A DNA stretch of 64,000 bases from Bacteroidota bacterium (GTDB taxonomy: Bacteria; Bacteroidota; Bacteroidia; 2-12-FULL-35-15), in assembly GCA_025963715.1 (NCBI GenBank), contig JAOQAG010000017.1:124001-188000 (forward strand), given 5' to 3'. The notes beneath the pieces are model-generated. The model was not told the origin of the DNA. It saw nothing but the letters and a program-made list of their open reading frames with translations, and made no database searches. The translations under genes were made by a program, and so were the position numbers. This document shows, in pieces, positions 9,733 to 18,527 of this stretch. Position 1 is the first letter of the stretch, and every line of letters begins with the position of its first letter.

Positions 9733-10947
9733 ATGATTCCATTTTCGCCACCGCGTATTGATCAGAAAGTAATTGACGAAGTTACCAAAGTGCTTAAATC
9801 CGGTTGGATCACCACCGGGCCACGCACCAAACAATTTGAAAAAGAGCTGACCGCGTATTGCGGAAATAAAAACACTTTGTGCCTGAACAGCGCTACTGCA
9901 GGCCTGGAGATCATGCTCCGCTGGTTCGGCGTGAAAGAAGGTGATGAAGTGATTTTACCGGCTTATACCTATTCCGCTACTGCGAATGTGGTGATCCACT
10001 GCGGCGCTATTCCTGTGTTTGTGGATGTGAATCCCGATGATTTCAACATCTCGGTAACGAACGTGGAAAAAGCCATTACCGCAAAAACAAAAGTGATCAT
10101 GCCGGTTGATTTTGGCGGTTATCCCTGTGATTATGATGGTTTGAATGCGCTCGTAAAAAAACACGCCCGAACATTTGTTGCTGCAAACGATATTCAAAAA
10201 ACACTGGGCCGGATTTTAATCCTTTCTGATTCGGCGCACTCTTTCGGTGCCTGGTACAACGGAAAACGTGCTGGATCATTAACAGATGTTTCCGTATTTT
10301 CTTTTCACGCCGTAAAAAATTTAACAACAGCAGAAGGCGGTTCCGTGGCTTTGAATTTGCCGGAACCGTTCAACAATGAAGAAGTTTACAAAGCACTTTG
10401 CGTAAAAACATTGCACGGGCAAGACAAGGACGCACTGGCAAAAACACAAAAAGGGAATTGGCGCTACGACATTGTGGAAGCGGGTTATAAATGCAACATG
10501 ACCGATATCATGGCCGTGATTGGCCAGATAGAGCTGGAGCGTTACGACAAAGAAACATTACCCAGAAGAAAAGACATTTGCGAAAAATACACAGCCGCGC
10601 TTTCAAAATACGATTGGGCGCAATTGCCGGTTTTGCAATCGGGCACTAACACCGAAGGTTGTTATCACTTGTATGCTTTGCGCATTAAAAATGCAACCGA
10701 AATGCAGCGGGATGCCATTATCAAAGAAATTTTTGACAAAGATGTTTCCGTAAACGTGCATTTTATTCCCGTACCGATGATGAGCTTTTACAAAGGTTTG
10801 GGTTACGACGTACACAATTACCCGGTAACATTTGACAATTATTCCCGCGAAATTTCATTACCGGTATTTTTCGACCTGAGTGATGGGATGGTGAATACCG
10901 TGATTGATGCTGTAGCCACTTCCGTAAATAAAATAATGGGGAAATAA
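9733..10947 (+). CDS. DegT/DnrJ/EryC1/StrS (PglE-like) sugar aminotransferase
   Basis: 404 residues, in the usual range for PLP-dependent nucleotide-sugar aminotransferases. It begins IPFSPPRIDQKVIDEV, has the LNSATAGLEIML cofactor-binding region near residue 55, and the Schiff-base lysine in FSFHAVKNLTTAEGG near residue 198. It would transfer an amino group from glutamate to a 4-keto (or 3-keto) nucleotide sugar. Compared with simple family members there is an extra segment around residues 140-160 before ILSDSAHSFGA. Beside a PglD-like acetyltransferase and a PglC-like transferase, it could make a bacillosamine-type diamino sugar. The PglF-like dehydratase needed before it is not in the window. 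Confidence 0.92.
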   Translation: MIPFSPPRIDQKVIDEVTKVLKSGWITTGPRTKQFEKELTAYCGNKNTLCLNSATAGLEIMLRWFGVKEGDEVILPAYTYSATANVVIHCGAIPVFVDVNPDDFNISVTNVEKAITAKTKVIMPVDFGGYPCDYDGLNALVKKHARTFVAANDIQKTLGRILILSDSAHSFGAWYNGKRAGSLTDVSVFSFHAVKNLTTAEGGSVALNLPEPFNNEEVYKALCVKTLHGQDKDALAKTQKGNWRYDIVEAGYKCNMTDIMAVIGQIELERYDKETLPRRKDICEKYTAALSKYDWAQLPVLQSGTNTEGCYHLYALRIKNATEMQRDAIIKEIFDKDVSVNVHFIPVPMMSFYKGLGYDVHNYPVTFDNYSREISLPVFFDLSDGMVNTVIDAVATSVNKIMGK

Positions 10948-11007
10948 TCAATTATGGTTATGTTGTAGAACATTGTTGTTTATGGAAACAGAAATACTTT
11001 CTTAAGC

Positions 11008-11099
11008 TGTCATCCCGGGCTAGACCCGGGATCTGCCAATTAAGAACTGTGTAGGTGCTGCAAGTATTTAACAGACCCCGGGTCAAGCCCGGGATGACA
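11008..11099. repeat. CCCGGG inverted-repeat pair
   Basis: Two oppositely oriented copies of the TGTCATCCCGGG... unit are separated by about 40 bp. Each unit is itself a hairpin (CCCGGG, a short loop, CCCGGG). It fills most of the 263 bp between the aminotransferase and the sugar transferase. Other copies in the window are annotated separately. Confidence 0.85.
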
Positions 11100-11210
11100 A
11101 TATTATTTGTGAACATTGTAAAAAAACAACATTTTACTACAACATAACCTCGATTATTAAAAACTAATAATAAAACCGTCTACAAACTACGAACAACCAA
11201 CTACTAACCA

Positions 11211-11801
11211 ATGACGAAGCGGCTCTTCGATATATTTTTTTCACTTACCGGATTGCTGATCCTGCTGATCCCATTTTTGATCATCTCACTGATCATTGCA
11301 TTGGATTCACGTGGCGGCGTTTTTTATAAGCAGGTAAGAGTAGGGAAGAATGGAGCTGATTTTAAGTTGTTGAAATTCCGCTCCATGCGTACCGGCGCGG
11401 ATAAAAGCGGGTTGCTTACTGTTGGTGGTCGCGACAACCGCATTACCAAAGTGGGGTATTTTATCCGTAAATACAAAATAGATGAATTACCACAACTGAT
11501 CAATGTATTGAAAGGCGATATGAGCCTGGTAGGGCCGCGCCCTGAAGTCCGCAAATACGTGGACATGTACACACCCGTACAATTAAAAGTACTGGAAGCA
11601 AAACCCGGGATCACCGATTATGCAAGCATTGAATACAGCAGCGAGAATGAATTATTGGGAAAGGCTGCGGATCCCGAGCAATTGTATATTGATGAAATTA
11701 TGCCTGCAAAATTAAAGCTGAATTTAAAATACATTGAAGAGCAGGGAATAAAAACAGATTTTAAGATCATCTTCCGGACCATCGGAAAAATTTTAAAATG
11801 A
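11211..11801 (+). CDS. PglC-like initiating sugar-phosphate transferase
   Basis: 196 residues, the size of minimal monotopic phosphoglycosyl transferases such as PglC and shorter than WbaP/WcaJ. There is one hydrophobic hairpin near the N-terminus ([20 protein letters not shown]), then [19 protein letters not shown], the catalytic Asp-Glu in [12 protein letters not shown], and SLVGPRPE. It transfers a sugar phosphate from a UDP-sugar to undecaprenyl phosphate on the cytoplasmic face, the first membrane step of glycan assembly. The ClC gene starts 12 bp later. The sugar is unknown; UDP-diNAcBac is possible given the PglD- and PglE-like neighbours. Confidence 0.93.
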   Translation: MTKRLFDIFFSLTGLLILLIPFLIISLIIALDSRGGVFYKQVRVGKNGADFKLLKFRSMRTGADKSGLLTVGGRDNRITKVGYFIRKYKIDELPQLINVLKGDMSLVGPRPEVRKYVDMYTPVQLKVLEAKPGITDYASIEYSSENELLGKAADPEQLYIDEIMPAKLKLNLKYIEEQGIKTDFKIIFRTIGKILK

Positions 11802-11813
11802 AGAAAAGTAAAA

Positions 11814-13607
11814 ATGGCAATCAAGATAAAGAGTTTAGGATTAGGATTGATCGAACGCATATTGAGTTGGCTTCACAATCAATTATCTGAAAAACAATTT
11901 CTGATCCTTTCCAGTGCATTAGTTGGACTCAGCGCGGGAATCGCCGCTGCCATCCTTAAAGCATTCGTTTACCTGATCCATCATTATGTAGTCGATCAGA
12001 AAATATTTACCAACGGCTTCAAATATATTTTTGTGATCCTGCCGCTCATCGGGATCGGGCTTACCGTTGTAATCGTTCGTCGTTTTTTCAAAAATAAAAT
12101 GGATCGCGGTAACGCTGCTATTTTATTATCCATTGCCAAAAAAGGTAGCTTTCTTCCTTTCAATCAAATGTATTCGCATTTGCTTACCAGCGCTGTAACG
12201 GTTGGTTTTGGTGGCTCTGCGGGATTGGAGTCGCCGATCGTAAGCACCGGTTCTGCCATTGGTTCCAATTATGCACGCACCTATAAATTGAATTATAAAG
12301 ATCGCACACTCTTGCTGGCTTGCGGCGCTGCAGGCGGAATTGCAGGCGCGTTCAACTCGCCCATTGCAGGCGTATTGTTTGCATTGGAAGTATTATTAGT
12401 CGGGATCAACATCACCGCGTTTATTCCACTGCTCATCGCAGCAGCTTCCGGCGCGCTCATTTCCAAAATTATTTTCCGTGAAAACGTATTGCTGTATTTT
12501 CGTTTGCAACAGCCTTTCGATTATCACAACCTCCCGTTTTACATTATACTGGGCGTTCTGGCCGGATTTTTATCGGTGTATTACGTCAACTCATTTGATA
12601 AAACCGAGCATTTTATTGCAAAAATAAACAGTCCTGTAAAACGGTTGATGATCGGCGGCTTGTTATTAGGCTTGCTTATCGCGATGTTCCCTTCCTTATT
12701 TGGCGAGGGTTACGAGAGCATTAAAAATCTCGCGAATGGTAATATCAAAGAATTATTCAAAGACAGTGTGCTCGAAAAATACATTACCGGCAACTGGCTG
12801 ATCTTCATTTGCATTTCAGCGGTGATGCTGCTCAAAGCATTTGCAACGGGATTAACATTGGGAAGCGGCGGTAACGGAGGAAATTTTGCACCCACTTTAT
12901 TCGTTGGCGCTTACCTCGGATTTGCATTTTCTTTTATTTTAAAAATGATCGGCTTCAAGGATATTCCCGTAAGCAACTTCACGATCGTGGCCATGTCGGG
13001 TGTATTGGCAGGCGTTTTTCATGCGCCCTTAACCGGGATTTTCCTCATCGCAGAAATTACCGGTGGTTACGAATTGATGATCCCGCTCATGATCGTATCT
13101 GCGAGCAGCTATACACTTGTCAAATATTTTCACCCCGATTCGCTCGATGTGATCCGCCTTAAAAAGCTGGGAGCGTACATCTCGGAAGACAAGGACAAAG
13201 CGATCCTCGGAAAGATAGAAGTGGAAGGAATGATCGAAAAAAACTTTACGACGCTGGAGCTGGATGTAAAGCTGGGCGCGATTGTCGAGAAAATAAAACA
13301 TTCGTCACGCAACGTGTTCCCGGTTATCAATAAACATAACCGCCTGCTGGGTGTTATATTATTGGATTCCATCCGCGAGGAAATGTTCAACCAGGAATTG
13401 TATAACAAAGTGATCGCGAAAGAATTGATGCAAAAAGTAGATGCAAAGATTGACATCAATACGGACGATATTTTTTCCATCATGAAAAAATTTGACGAAT
13501 CGGGGCAATGGAATTTACCCGTGGTCGATAATGATAAATACGTTGGATTCCTTTCCAAATCAACCATTCTCACAAAATACAGGGCCGAATTATTGAACTC
13601 CTATTAA
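11814..13607 (+). CDS. ClC-family chloride channel/antiporter with CBS pair
   Basis: 597 residues. About 440 residues of polytopic membrane domain are followed by two CBS domains (about 465-595; for example NVFPVINKHNRLLGVI and WNLPVVDNDKYVGFLS). The gating-glutamate region is GSAGLESPIV near residue 140 and the GxFxP-type region is GGNGGNFAPTLFVG near residue 360. The usual GSGIP-type loop of the first chloride-binding segment is not evident: the expected position reads MDRGNAAILL. The likely role is chloride or proton-coupled anion flux with nucleotide-sensing CBS control. It follows the sugar transferase by 12 bp, though a functional link is doubtful. Confidence 0.92.
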   Translation: MAIKIKSLGLGLIERILSWLHNQLSEKQFLILSSALVGLSAGIAAAILKAFVYLIHHYVVDQKIFTNGFKYIFVILPLIGIGLTVVIVRRFFKNKMDRGNAAILLSIAKKGSFLPFNQMYSHLLTSAVTVGFGGSAGLESPIVSTGSAIGSNYARTYKLNYKDRTLLLACGAAGGIAGAFNSPIAGVLFALEVLLVGINITAFIPLLIAAASGALISKIIFRENVLLYFRLQQPFDYHNLPFYIILGVLAGFLSVYYVNSFDKTEHFIAKINSPVKRLMIGGLLLGLLIAMFPSLFGEGYESIKNLANGNIKELFKDSVLEKYITGNWLIFICISAVMLLKAFATGLTLGSGGNGGNFAPTLFVGAYLGFAFSFILKMIGFKDIPVSNFTIVAMSGVLAGVFHAPLTGIFLIAEITGGYELMIPLMIVSASSYTLVKYFHPDSLDVIRLKKLGAYISEDKDKAILGKIEVEGMIEKNFTTLELDVKLGAIVEKIKHSSRNVFPVINKHNRLLGVILLDSIREEMFNQELYNKVIAKELMQKVDAKIDINTDDIFSIMKKFDESGQWNLPVVDNDKYVGFLSKSTILTKYRAELLNSY

Positions 13608-13628
13608 CGCAATTTAAAACGTCAGACA

Positions 13629-14993
13629 TTGGATCATCAAAAAATAATTACCGCACAGCAGCTTTATTTTTCATCCGATGAAACCAAAAACATCGTATTC
13701 AGAAAAGCGCAGCTGAAAAAACTCAAAGCATTGCTTATTGCGAACGAACCGGCATTGTGCGAAGCCATCTATAAAGATTTTAAAAAATCAACATTCGAAA
13801 CCTACGCAACCGAATTAAGCCTGGTGTATCACGAAATTGATACAGCAGTTAAAAAGTTAGCACGCTGGAGCAGCCGTCAGCGAGTAGCCACCAACATGGC
13901 AAATTTTCCGGCAAAAAGTTACATTATTCCCGAGCCGTTAGGCGTAACATTTATTATGGGTGCCTGGAATTATCCCTACCAACTATCACTGGCGCCGGTA
14001 GTGGCAGCAATGGCTGCAGGCAATACTATTATTTTAAAACCAAGTGAAATCCCGGTTCACAGTTCCGCGATCCTCGCAAAGCTTATCAATGAACATTTTC
14101 CTCCGGATTATTTTACCGTGATCGAAGGTGGAGTAGAGGTAACCACCGGATTGTTAAAATTAAAATTCGATAAGATCTTTTTTACCGGCAGCACCACCGT
14201 TGGTAAAATTGTTTACAAAGCTGCCGCTGAACACCTCACGCCCGTAACGCTGGAACTGGGCGGCAAAAGTCCGGCTTTTGTTTTAAAGGATTGTAACATA
14301 AACCGCACAGCGCAACGCCTTGTATGGGCCAAATTTTTAAATGCCGGTCAAACCTGTATCGCGCCCGATTATGTATTGGTTGATCAATCCATTGAAAAAG
14401 AATTTTTAGAAGCACTGAAAAAATACATACAGCAATTTTATTCGGAAAATAACTTCGAAAATTATGTGCAGATCATCAACGATAAGAATTTTGAACGTTT
14501 GCTAAACCTGATCGAGCCAAACAAGATCTATTTTGGCGGCAATCATAACAAAACGGAACGGTACATCGCTCCAACGATCCTTCAAAATGTAAGTTTTAAC
14601 GACAAAGTAATGCAGGAAGAGATCTTTGGGCCCATTTTACCTGTGATCACGTTTACAGATTTAAATAAAATAACCGCGGAAGTAAAACAACATCCGAAAC
14701 CATTGTCGTGTTACGTTTTTTCCAATAATACAAAACAGGTTGAGCACTTATTACACACACTTTCTTTTGGTGGTGGCGCCGTAAACGATGCTGTGATGCA
14801 CATTTCAAACGGGCATCTTCCGTTTGGCGGCGTGGGTAACAGCGGTATGGGAAATTACCACGGAGAAGCAGGATTCAAAGCGTTTTCGCATTACAAAAGT
14901 ATTTTGCACAAGCCGTTTTGGTTTGAAGCAAACATGAAATACGCGCCTTATACCAGCTTAAAGTTAAAGCTCATTAAAAAATTACTCGGCTGA
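13629..14993 (+). CDS. ALDH3-type aldehyde dehydrogenase
   Basis: 454 residues from a TTG start 21 bp after the ClC gene; no ATG lies near enough to keep the N-terminal helix. The active-site Glu is in TLELGGKSPAF near residue 215 and the nucleophile Cys in NAGQTCIAPDYV near residue 249. The NAD(P)-binding segments PWNYPYQLSLAP and FFTGSTTVGKIV are present. Length and the PWNYP motif fit class 3 (fatty and aromatic aldehyde) dehydrogenases, which convert aldehydes to acids. A hairpin terminator follows at 15008-15032. Confidence 0.93.
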   Translation: MDHQKIITAQQLYFSSDETKNIVFRKAQLKKLKALLIANEPALCEAIYKDFKKSTFETYATELSLVYHEIDTAVKKLARWSSRQRVATNMANFPAKSYIIPEPLGVTFIMGAWNYPYQLSLAPVVAAMAAGNTIILKPSEIPVHSSAILAKLINEHFPPDYFTVIEGGVEVTTGLLKLKFDKIFFTGSTTVGKIVYKAAAEHLTPVTLELGGKSPAFVLKDCNINRTAQRLVWAKFLNAGQTCIAPDYVLVDQSIEKEFLEALKKYIQQFYSENNFENYVQIINDKNFERLLNLIEPNKIYFGGNHNKTERYIAPTILQNVSFNDKVMQEEIFGPILPVITFTDLNKITAEVKQHPKPLSCYVFSNNTKQVEHLLHTLSFGGGAVNDAVMHISNGHLPFGGVGNSGMGNYHGEAGFKAFSHYKSILHKPFWFEANMKYAPYTSLKLKLIKKLLG

Positions 14994-15007
14994 TTTTATT
15001 TGCAATA

Positions 15008-15032
15008 AATTCCACAGGTTTGTGGATTTTTA
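15008..15032 (+). terminator. Hairpin terminator after aldehyde dehydrogenase
   Basis: TCCACA, the loop GGTT, then TGTGGA followed by TTTTTAT, 15 bp after the TGA stop. This is a short but well-formed intrinsic terminator pattern. Confidence 0.6.
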
Positions 15033-15078
15033 TCATCATTTTGAATATAAAAAGCTACTTTTTTTACAATTTATGACG

Positions 15079-15086
15079 TAACTTTG
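15079..15086 (+). promoter_or_regulatory. Bacteroidota-type -7 box TAACTTTG
   Basis: It matches TAnnTTTG exactly. No clear TTTG -33 element is at the ideal distance, only a T-rich run. There is no gene downstream on this strand before 18528, only a non-coding stretch ending in a strong terminator near 15281, so it may drive a small RNA. Confidence 0.45.
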
Positions 15087-15092
15087 TGGTAC

Positions 15093-15281
15093 GATTATTT
15101 CTATTTCCCTGTGAATCCGACTAATAAAATAGTTCGTGAATAATTTAAAGAAATGAATAAAATTCTGGTCTGAATTTTGAGATATTAAATGTGCTTGCAC
15201 CCAGTTAAGTAGTAGTGGTTAGTGTTTAATTAGGGTAAGTAATGAGGGTTTCTGATAGTATCAGGACCCTTATTTTTTTGT
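15093..15281 (+). ncRNA. Candidate small RNA A with 3' terminator
   Basis: This is a stretch of about 190 nt between a TAnnTTTG box and an intrinsic terminator. The terminator is AGGGT, TT, CTGATA, G, TATCAG, G, ACCCT followed by TATTTTTTT (about 15243-15279). No ORF longer than a few codons is present; the one short frame, ATGAATAAAATTCTGGTCTGA reduced to its product, is only MNKILV. The 3' half shares the exact 12-mer AGTGTTTAATTA and the terminator layout with a second element ending near 15942. The boundaries are inferred. Confidence 0.4.
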
Positions 15282-15380
15282 AGTTACCTGAACGTCTATT
15301 TATTTTCGTTTCTCATTTCGAGTGGAGTCGAGAAAGGATTTACCGATATGTTTAATTGGAATTATAATTTTATTTTATGC

Positions 15381-15474
15381 TGTCATCCCGGGCTTGACCC
15401 GGGATCTCATAAATGTTTGCAGTCTTACCTGCCCGTTTTTAATTAACAGATCCCGGGTCAAGCCCGGGATGACA
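15381..15474. repeat. CCCGGG inverted-repeat pair
   Basis: Two facing units, TGTCATCCCGGGCTTGACCC on the left and its near-perfect complement ending GGGATGACA on the right, with a spacer of about 40 bp that includes ATAAATGTTTGCAG. The same spacer word recurs in the copies at 56741 and 62864. Confidence 0.85.
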
Positions 15475-15540
15475 GTAAATTGCTGAGCGCTGCTAATAAT
15501 TAAAATTCATCAGAGCTTTTTTTGTGTGAACCGTTTTCAA

Positions 15541-15566
15541 CTGTCATTTCGAGCGGAGTCGGGAAA
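15541..15566. repeat. TTCGAG...GGAGTCG short repeat
   Basis: TGTCATTTCGAGCGGAGTCG is followed by GGAAAGG. A second copy without the TGT lies at 15316-15340 (CATTTCGAGTGGAGTCGAGA), and a variant at 20782-20811 has a palindrome inserted after TTCGAG. Confidence 0.6.
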
Positions 15567-15589
15567 GGCAGTGCAAAATTCGTAATAAA

Positions 15590-15698
15590 GCCACAGATTC
15601 ACGGATTAAAAAGTATAAGGGAATCACACAGATTAAAAATCGCTTTGCGATTTAATCTGTGTAATAATTTTTAAGTAGAAAATCCGTGAATCTGTGGC
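15590..15698. repeat. CCACAGATT inverted repeat, about 110 bp
   Basis: The left arm starts GCCACAGATTCACGGATT and the right arm ends AATCCGTGAATCTGTGGC. Inside is a second dyad, ATCACACAGATTAAAAATCG and its complement around CGCTTTGCGATT. The whole element can fold into one long hairpin. Other copies are at 20974, 51844 and 55504. Confidence 0.85.
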
Positions 15699-15755
15699 AA
15701 AAACAGCTAACAATTTCAGCGTGTTTAGTAACTAAGAAGATTAAGTTTATTCTGC

Positions 15756-15945
15756 TGATAATCAGGAGAATGAAAGATTTTTTTTAGAAAATCAACCCAA
15801 ATTAAATCCGGGAAGATTTCAATCCCGTACATCACACGTTACACTTGGTGTAATTTCATGTTAGTAAGTGTTTAATTAATGTCTGTGGTTAGCATTAATT
15901 AATATTAACAAGGGTTTCCTCTCCTGGAGCCCTTGTTTTTATTTA
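15756..15945 (+). ncRNA. Candidate small RNA B with 3' terminator
   Basis: The 3' end is an intrinsic terminator, ACAAGGG, TT, TCC, loop, GGA, G, CCCTTGT, then TTTTTATTT (15907-15943). It shares with element A the 12-mer AGTGTTTAATTA and the same asymmetric TT/G internal loop in the terminator stem. A near-match -7 box TAAGTTTA lies at 15742-15749. A TTACAC...GTGTAA dyad lies at about 15840-15855. There is no ORF. The 5' end is inferred. Confidence 0.35.
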
Positions 15946-15961
15946 TACGGTACGTATATTT

Positions 15962-18361
15962 TTACTTACACTTATTGTCGTTGTAATCCTTTTTCACAAG
16001 CGGATTATCCAGTACCTGGAACGTTAAATACGGTTGCCCGAATAATTTACAATAACGGTCGTGATTTGCTTTTTCCGCTTTTTCCAGCGCGGTCACAAAT
16101 AAACGGGAATTAACCAGTTCCTGCTCCTGCGAGCAGAACGAAATAAACGCAAACAACAATTGCTCATCCGGTTTATCTTCTTTCACAAACGACGATAATA
16201 TACTGGAAGCAAATTTATAATCCTTGAAGCGGGCAAACACATACGATAATTTCAAGGCATTTTGCCAGGACCCGTCTTTAAAATTATAAAAAGCCTTGAT
16301 CCTGTTAATGCTCGCTTCCACAACCGGTGCGCCGGTTTCCATCGTGTCATACACATCAATGATCCTGAATTGCCATTCCGCATTCAGTGCATCCACATAT
16401 TTTTTCGGTACTTCCGTTTTATACATCGCATCGATCTTCGCCTGCATATCGTCCTGCGCTTTTTTATCGCCGATCGTGCTGTCCAGCTTCACAGCGCAAT
16501 ACAAATTATTGAATTTAATGTAATTGTTTGCCGGATCTAAAACCGCCAGTTTTTTCATCGCTTCAAAATCCTCATCATCCGCCACATTGCTGACCATATA
16601 ATGGTAAACCACCTGGTTGTTCAACAAACCGGAATATTTAGCATCGGCCGGGATCTGCATTTTTGATGGTGCTTCGGCTGTATATTTTTGGTCGCGCACC
16701 TGCTTGCCGATGTAGTACTGAATTTTATACGCCTGTTTCAGATCTGCTTTTTTCACCGCCTGGTTGAATTTGCTTACCGAGAATTTTTCTTCTTTCGGCC
16801 CGGTAATATCATACGTTACATCCATCACGATTTGTGCAAAACGCTCTTTTCCAAGGATCGGTTCCAGTTCGCCTGCCAGGTTTTTCGAATTGATCTCCTG
16901 GATCGCTTTTTCCTTCGTCATTTTTGCTAAATAATCATATTTGCCGTCTTCGGTTTCCATTTGGAACAGGTTCCAGGAGTCGCTTGTTTTTACGTTCGTA
17001 ACCACACCCGCTTTTTGCATGTTCGACAATGCTTTGATGATGCTTTCCGCACGTTTTTTCTGCAGGCTGGCATTCGCGGAAGCATCGCCTTCAATCGACG
17101 AATAAGCGGTGATATACAATCCTTCAATAAAGAAATCCGGTTCCTGCAAAGCATCTAAAAACGGCTGCAGGTCGGTAGGCTTGTAATCCGATTTGTTTTT
17201 TTCAAACGGAATGGAAAAGTTCAATAACGTAGATTCCGATTTAGGCTCAAACGGCGGCTTGCTGTAAGCATCGTCCTCCGGCATCAGCAGCATTGTAAGC
17301 GGACTGTTGGATTCCTGGTCGCCCTGTTCGATGTACGATTTGCGGATCGTTTTACATAATTTACCATCCTGGATCACCAGCAAATTAATTTCATAATCCC
17401 CTTTCAGTGTCGATGGGATCGTCCCGATCTGCACATCCAGCTTGGTTACTTTTTTGCCTTTTTTCTCCGGTTTTACTAAATTTTTACTCGCGATCTTGTC
17501 CTTCGTCATTGTTTTTTGAAGGATCCCCTTACTCAATAAATTATTATCGTAAATGTTGTATTTCGGGTTATCGTATTGTGCTTTTTGTACAAAATCGATC
17601 GCCAGACCATCCTTCGGTTTTTTGATCAGCTTGTTAAACGATTTCAGATCCGCATATTTCAGATACACTTTATTCCCTTTCACATAAATTCCTTTTTGTA
17701 AACCGTCATAATCCTTGAATTTATCGCAGTTCTTGCAGGTACGCGCATCCGGTGATGCAATTTTTTTATTCTTGGAAGTATAAGGCGTTTTTAATTCTTT
17801 TTTCATTTTAGCGCCATCGTTCACAATATTAAATCCGCCAAAAACCACGGAGATATATGCTTTTTTTCCGGTTTCATCCAGCTTCACCGATGGGCTTGCA
17901 AACACATAATTCCCGTTCTTGATGATCGCCAGTTCCCTTTTACCCATCTTCCATTTTGTGATCACGGCATCGGCAACATCCTTAGGGCTTGCAGCACTTT
18001 TCCCTTTTAATGCAGATACGGAGATCACCGTTTCTTCCGCATTTTTTGTTCCGCCCGAAGCGATCACCCGCTTTGCCGTTGTTTTGTATTTTCCTTTGCT
18101 GCCTTCCAGCTGCGCCTTGTTATTTTTTGCCATGTCATCCGCTTGCAGGCTGCTGGCTTTAGAAAGGATGTCGTTTGTTTCCAGCGTATCCAGGTTAAAG
18201 GAGATCCGCAGTGCGTTCAGTTCCTGCAGGATCAACTTTTCAGCTGCCGCTGTTTCCACCGTTTTCTTTTCGGAAGGATCGGTTTTAGAAGATTTTTTTT
18301 GAGAGAAAACAAAAGTACTTGTTGTAATAAATAACAGGAAGAGAGTAGTCTTTTTGATCAT
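15962..18361 (-). CDS. Envelope protein with CAP-like and OmpA-like regions
   Basis: 799 residues with a signal peptide (LFLLFITTSTFVFSQ, cleavage near residue 20). Residues about 35-180 resemble a bacterial CAP/SCP domain (ILQELNALRISFNLDTLE, ADDMAKNN, then ITKWKMGKRELAI and YISVVFGG), although the canonical catalytic histidines are not obvious. Residues about 378-460 resemble an OmpA C-terminal peptidoglycan-binding domain (FSIPFEKNKSDYKPTDL, ITAYSSIEGDASANASLQKK, RAESIIKAL). The C-terminal 300 residues look helical and TPR-like. It is probably periplasmic or outer-membrane-associated and murein-binding. Transcribed alone, divergent from accC with 166 bp between them. Confidence 0.7.
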   Translation of the reverse strand: MIKKTTLFLLFITTSTFVFSQKKSSKTDPSEKKTVETAAAEKLILQELNALRISFNLDTLETNDILSKASSLQADDMAKNNKAQLEGSKGKYKTTAKRVIASGGTKNAEETVISVSALKGKSAASPKDVADAVITKWKMGKRELAIIKNGNYVFASPSVKLDETGKKAYISVVFGGFNIVNDGAKMKKELKTPYTSKNKKIASPDARTCKNCDKFKDYDGLQKGIYVKGNKVYLKYADLKSFNKLIKKPKDGLAIDFVQKAQYDNPKYNIYDNNLLSKGILQKTMTKDKIASKNLVKPEKKGKKVTKLDVQIGTIPSTLKGDYEINLLVIQDGKLCKTIRKSYIEQGDQESNSPLTMLLMPEDDAYSKPPFEPKSESTLLNFSIPFEKNKSDYKPTDLQPFLDALQEPDFFIEGLYITAYSSIEGDASANASLQKKRAESIIKALSNMQKAGVVTNVKTSDSWNLFQMETEDGKYDYLAKMTKEKAIQEINSKNLAGELEPILGKERFAQIVMDVTYDITGPKEEKFSVSKFNQAVKKADLKQAYKIQYYIGKQVRDQKYTAEAPSKMQIPADAKYSGLLNNQVVYHYMVSNVADDEDFEAMKKLAVLDPANNYIKFNNLYCAVKLDSTIGDKKAQDDMQAKIDAMYKTEVPKKYVDALNAEWQFRIIDVYDTMETGAPVVEASINRIKAFYNFKDGSWQNALKLSYVFARFKDYKFASSILSSFVKEDKPDEQLLFAFISFCSQEQELVNSRLFVTALEKAEKANHDRYCKLFGQPYLTFQVLDNPLVKKDYNDNKCK

Positions 18362-18437
18362 GCAAAGGGATGTTTTAGGGTGTTAAAAAGTGCTTATAAG
18401 TGATTTTAAATTTTAGTTCATTCACACTTTTTTTTAT

Positions 18438-18445
18438 TAGGTTTG
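18438..18445 (+). promoter_or_regulatory. Bacteroidota-type -7 box TAGGTTTG upstream of accC
   Basis: An exact TAnnTTTG match 82 bp upstream of the accC ATG, in the divergent gap with the CAP-like gene. The region about 20 bp upstream is T-rich without a perfect TTTG. Confidence 0.45.
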
Positions 18446-18527
18446 TACAAGTCGCTGTTTTGAGCAGCGAACCTTCACAAATATATTTTTTGGGATGGAA
18501 TAACAGCAATTTATTAATCAACATTTT

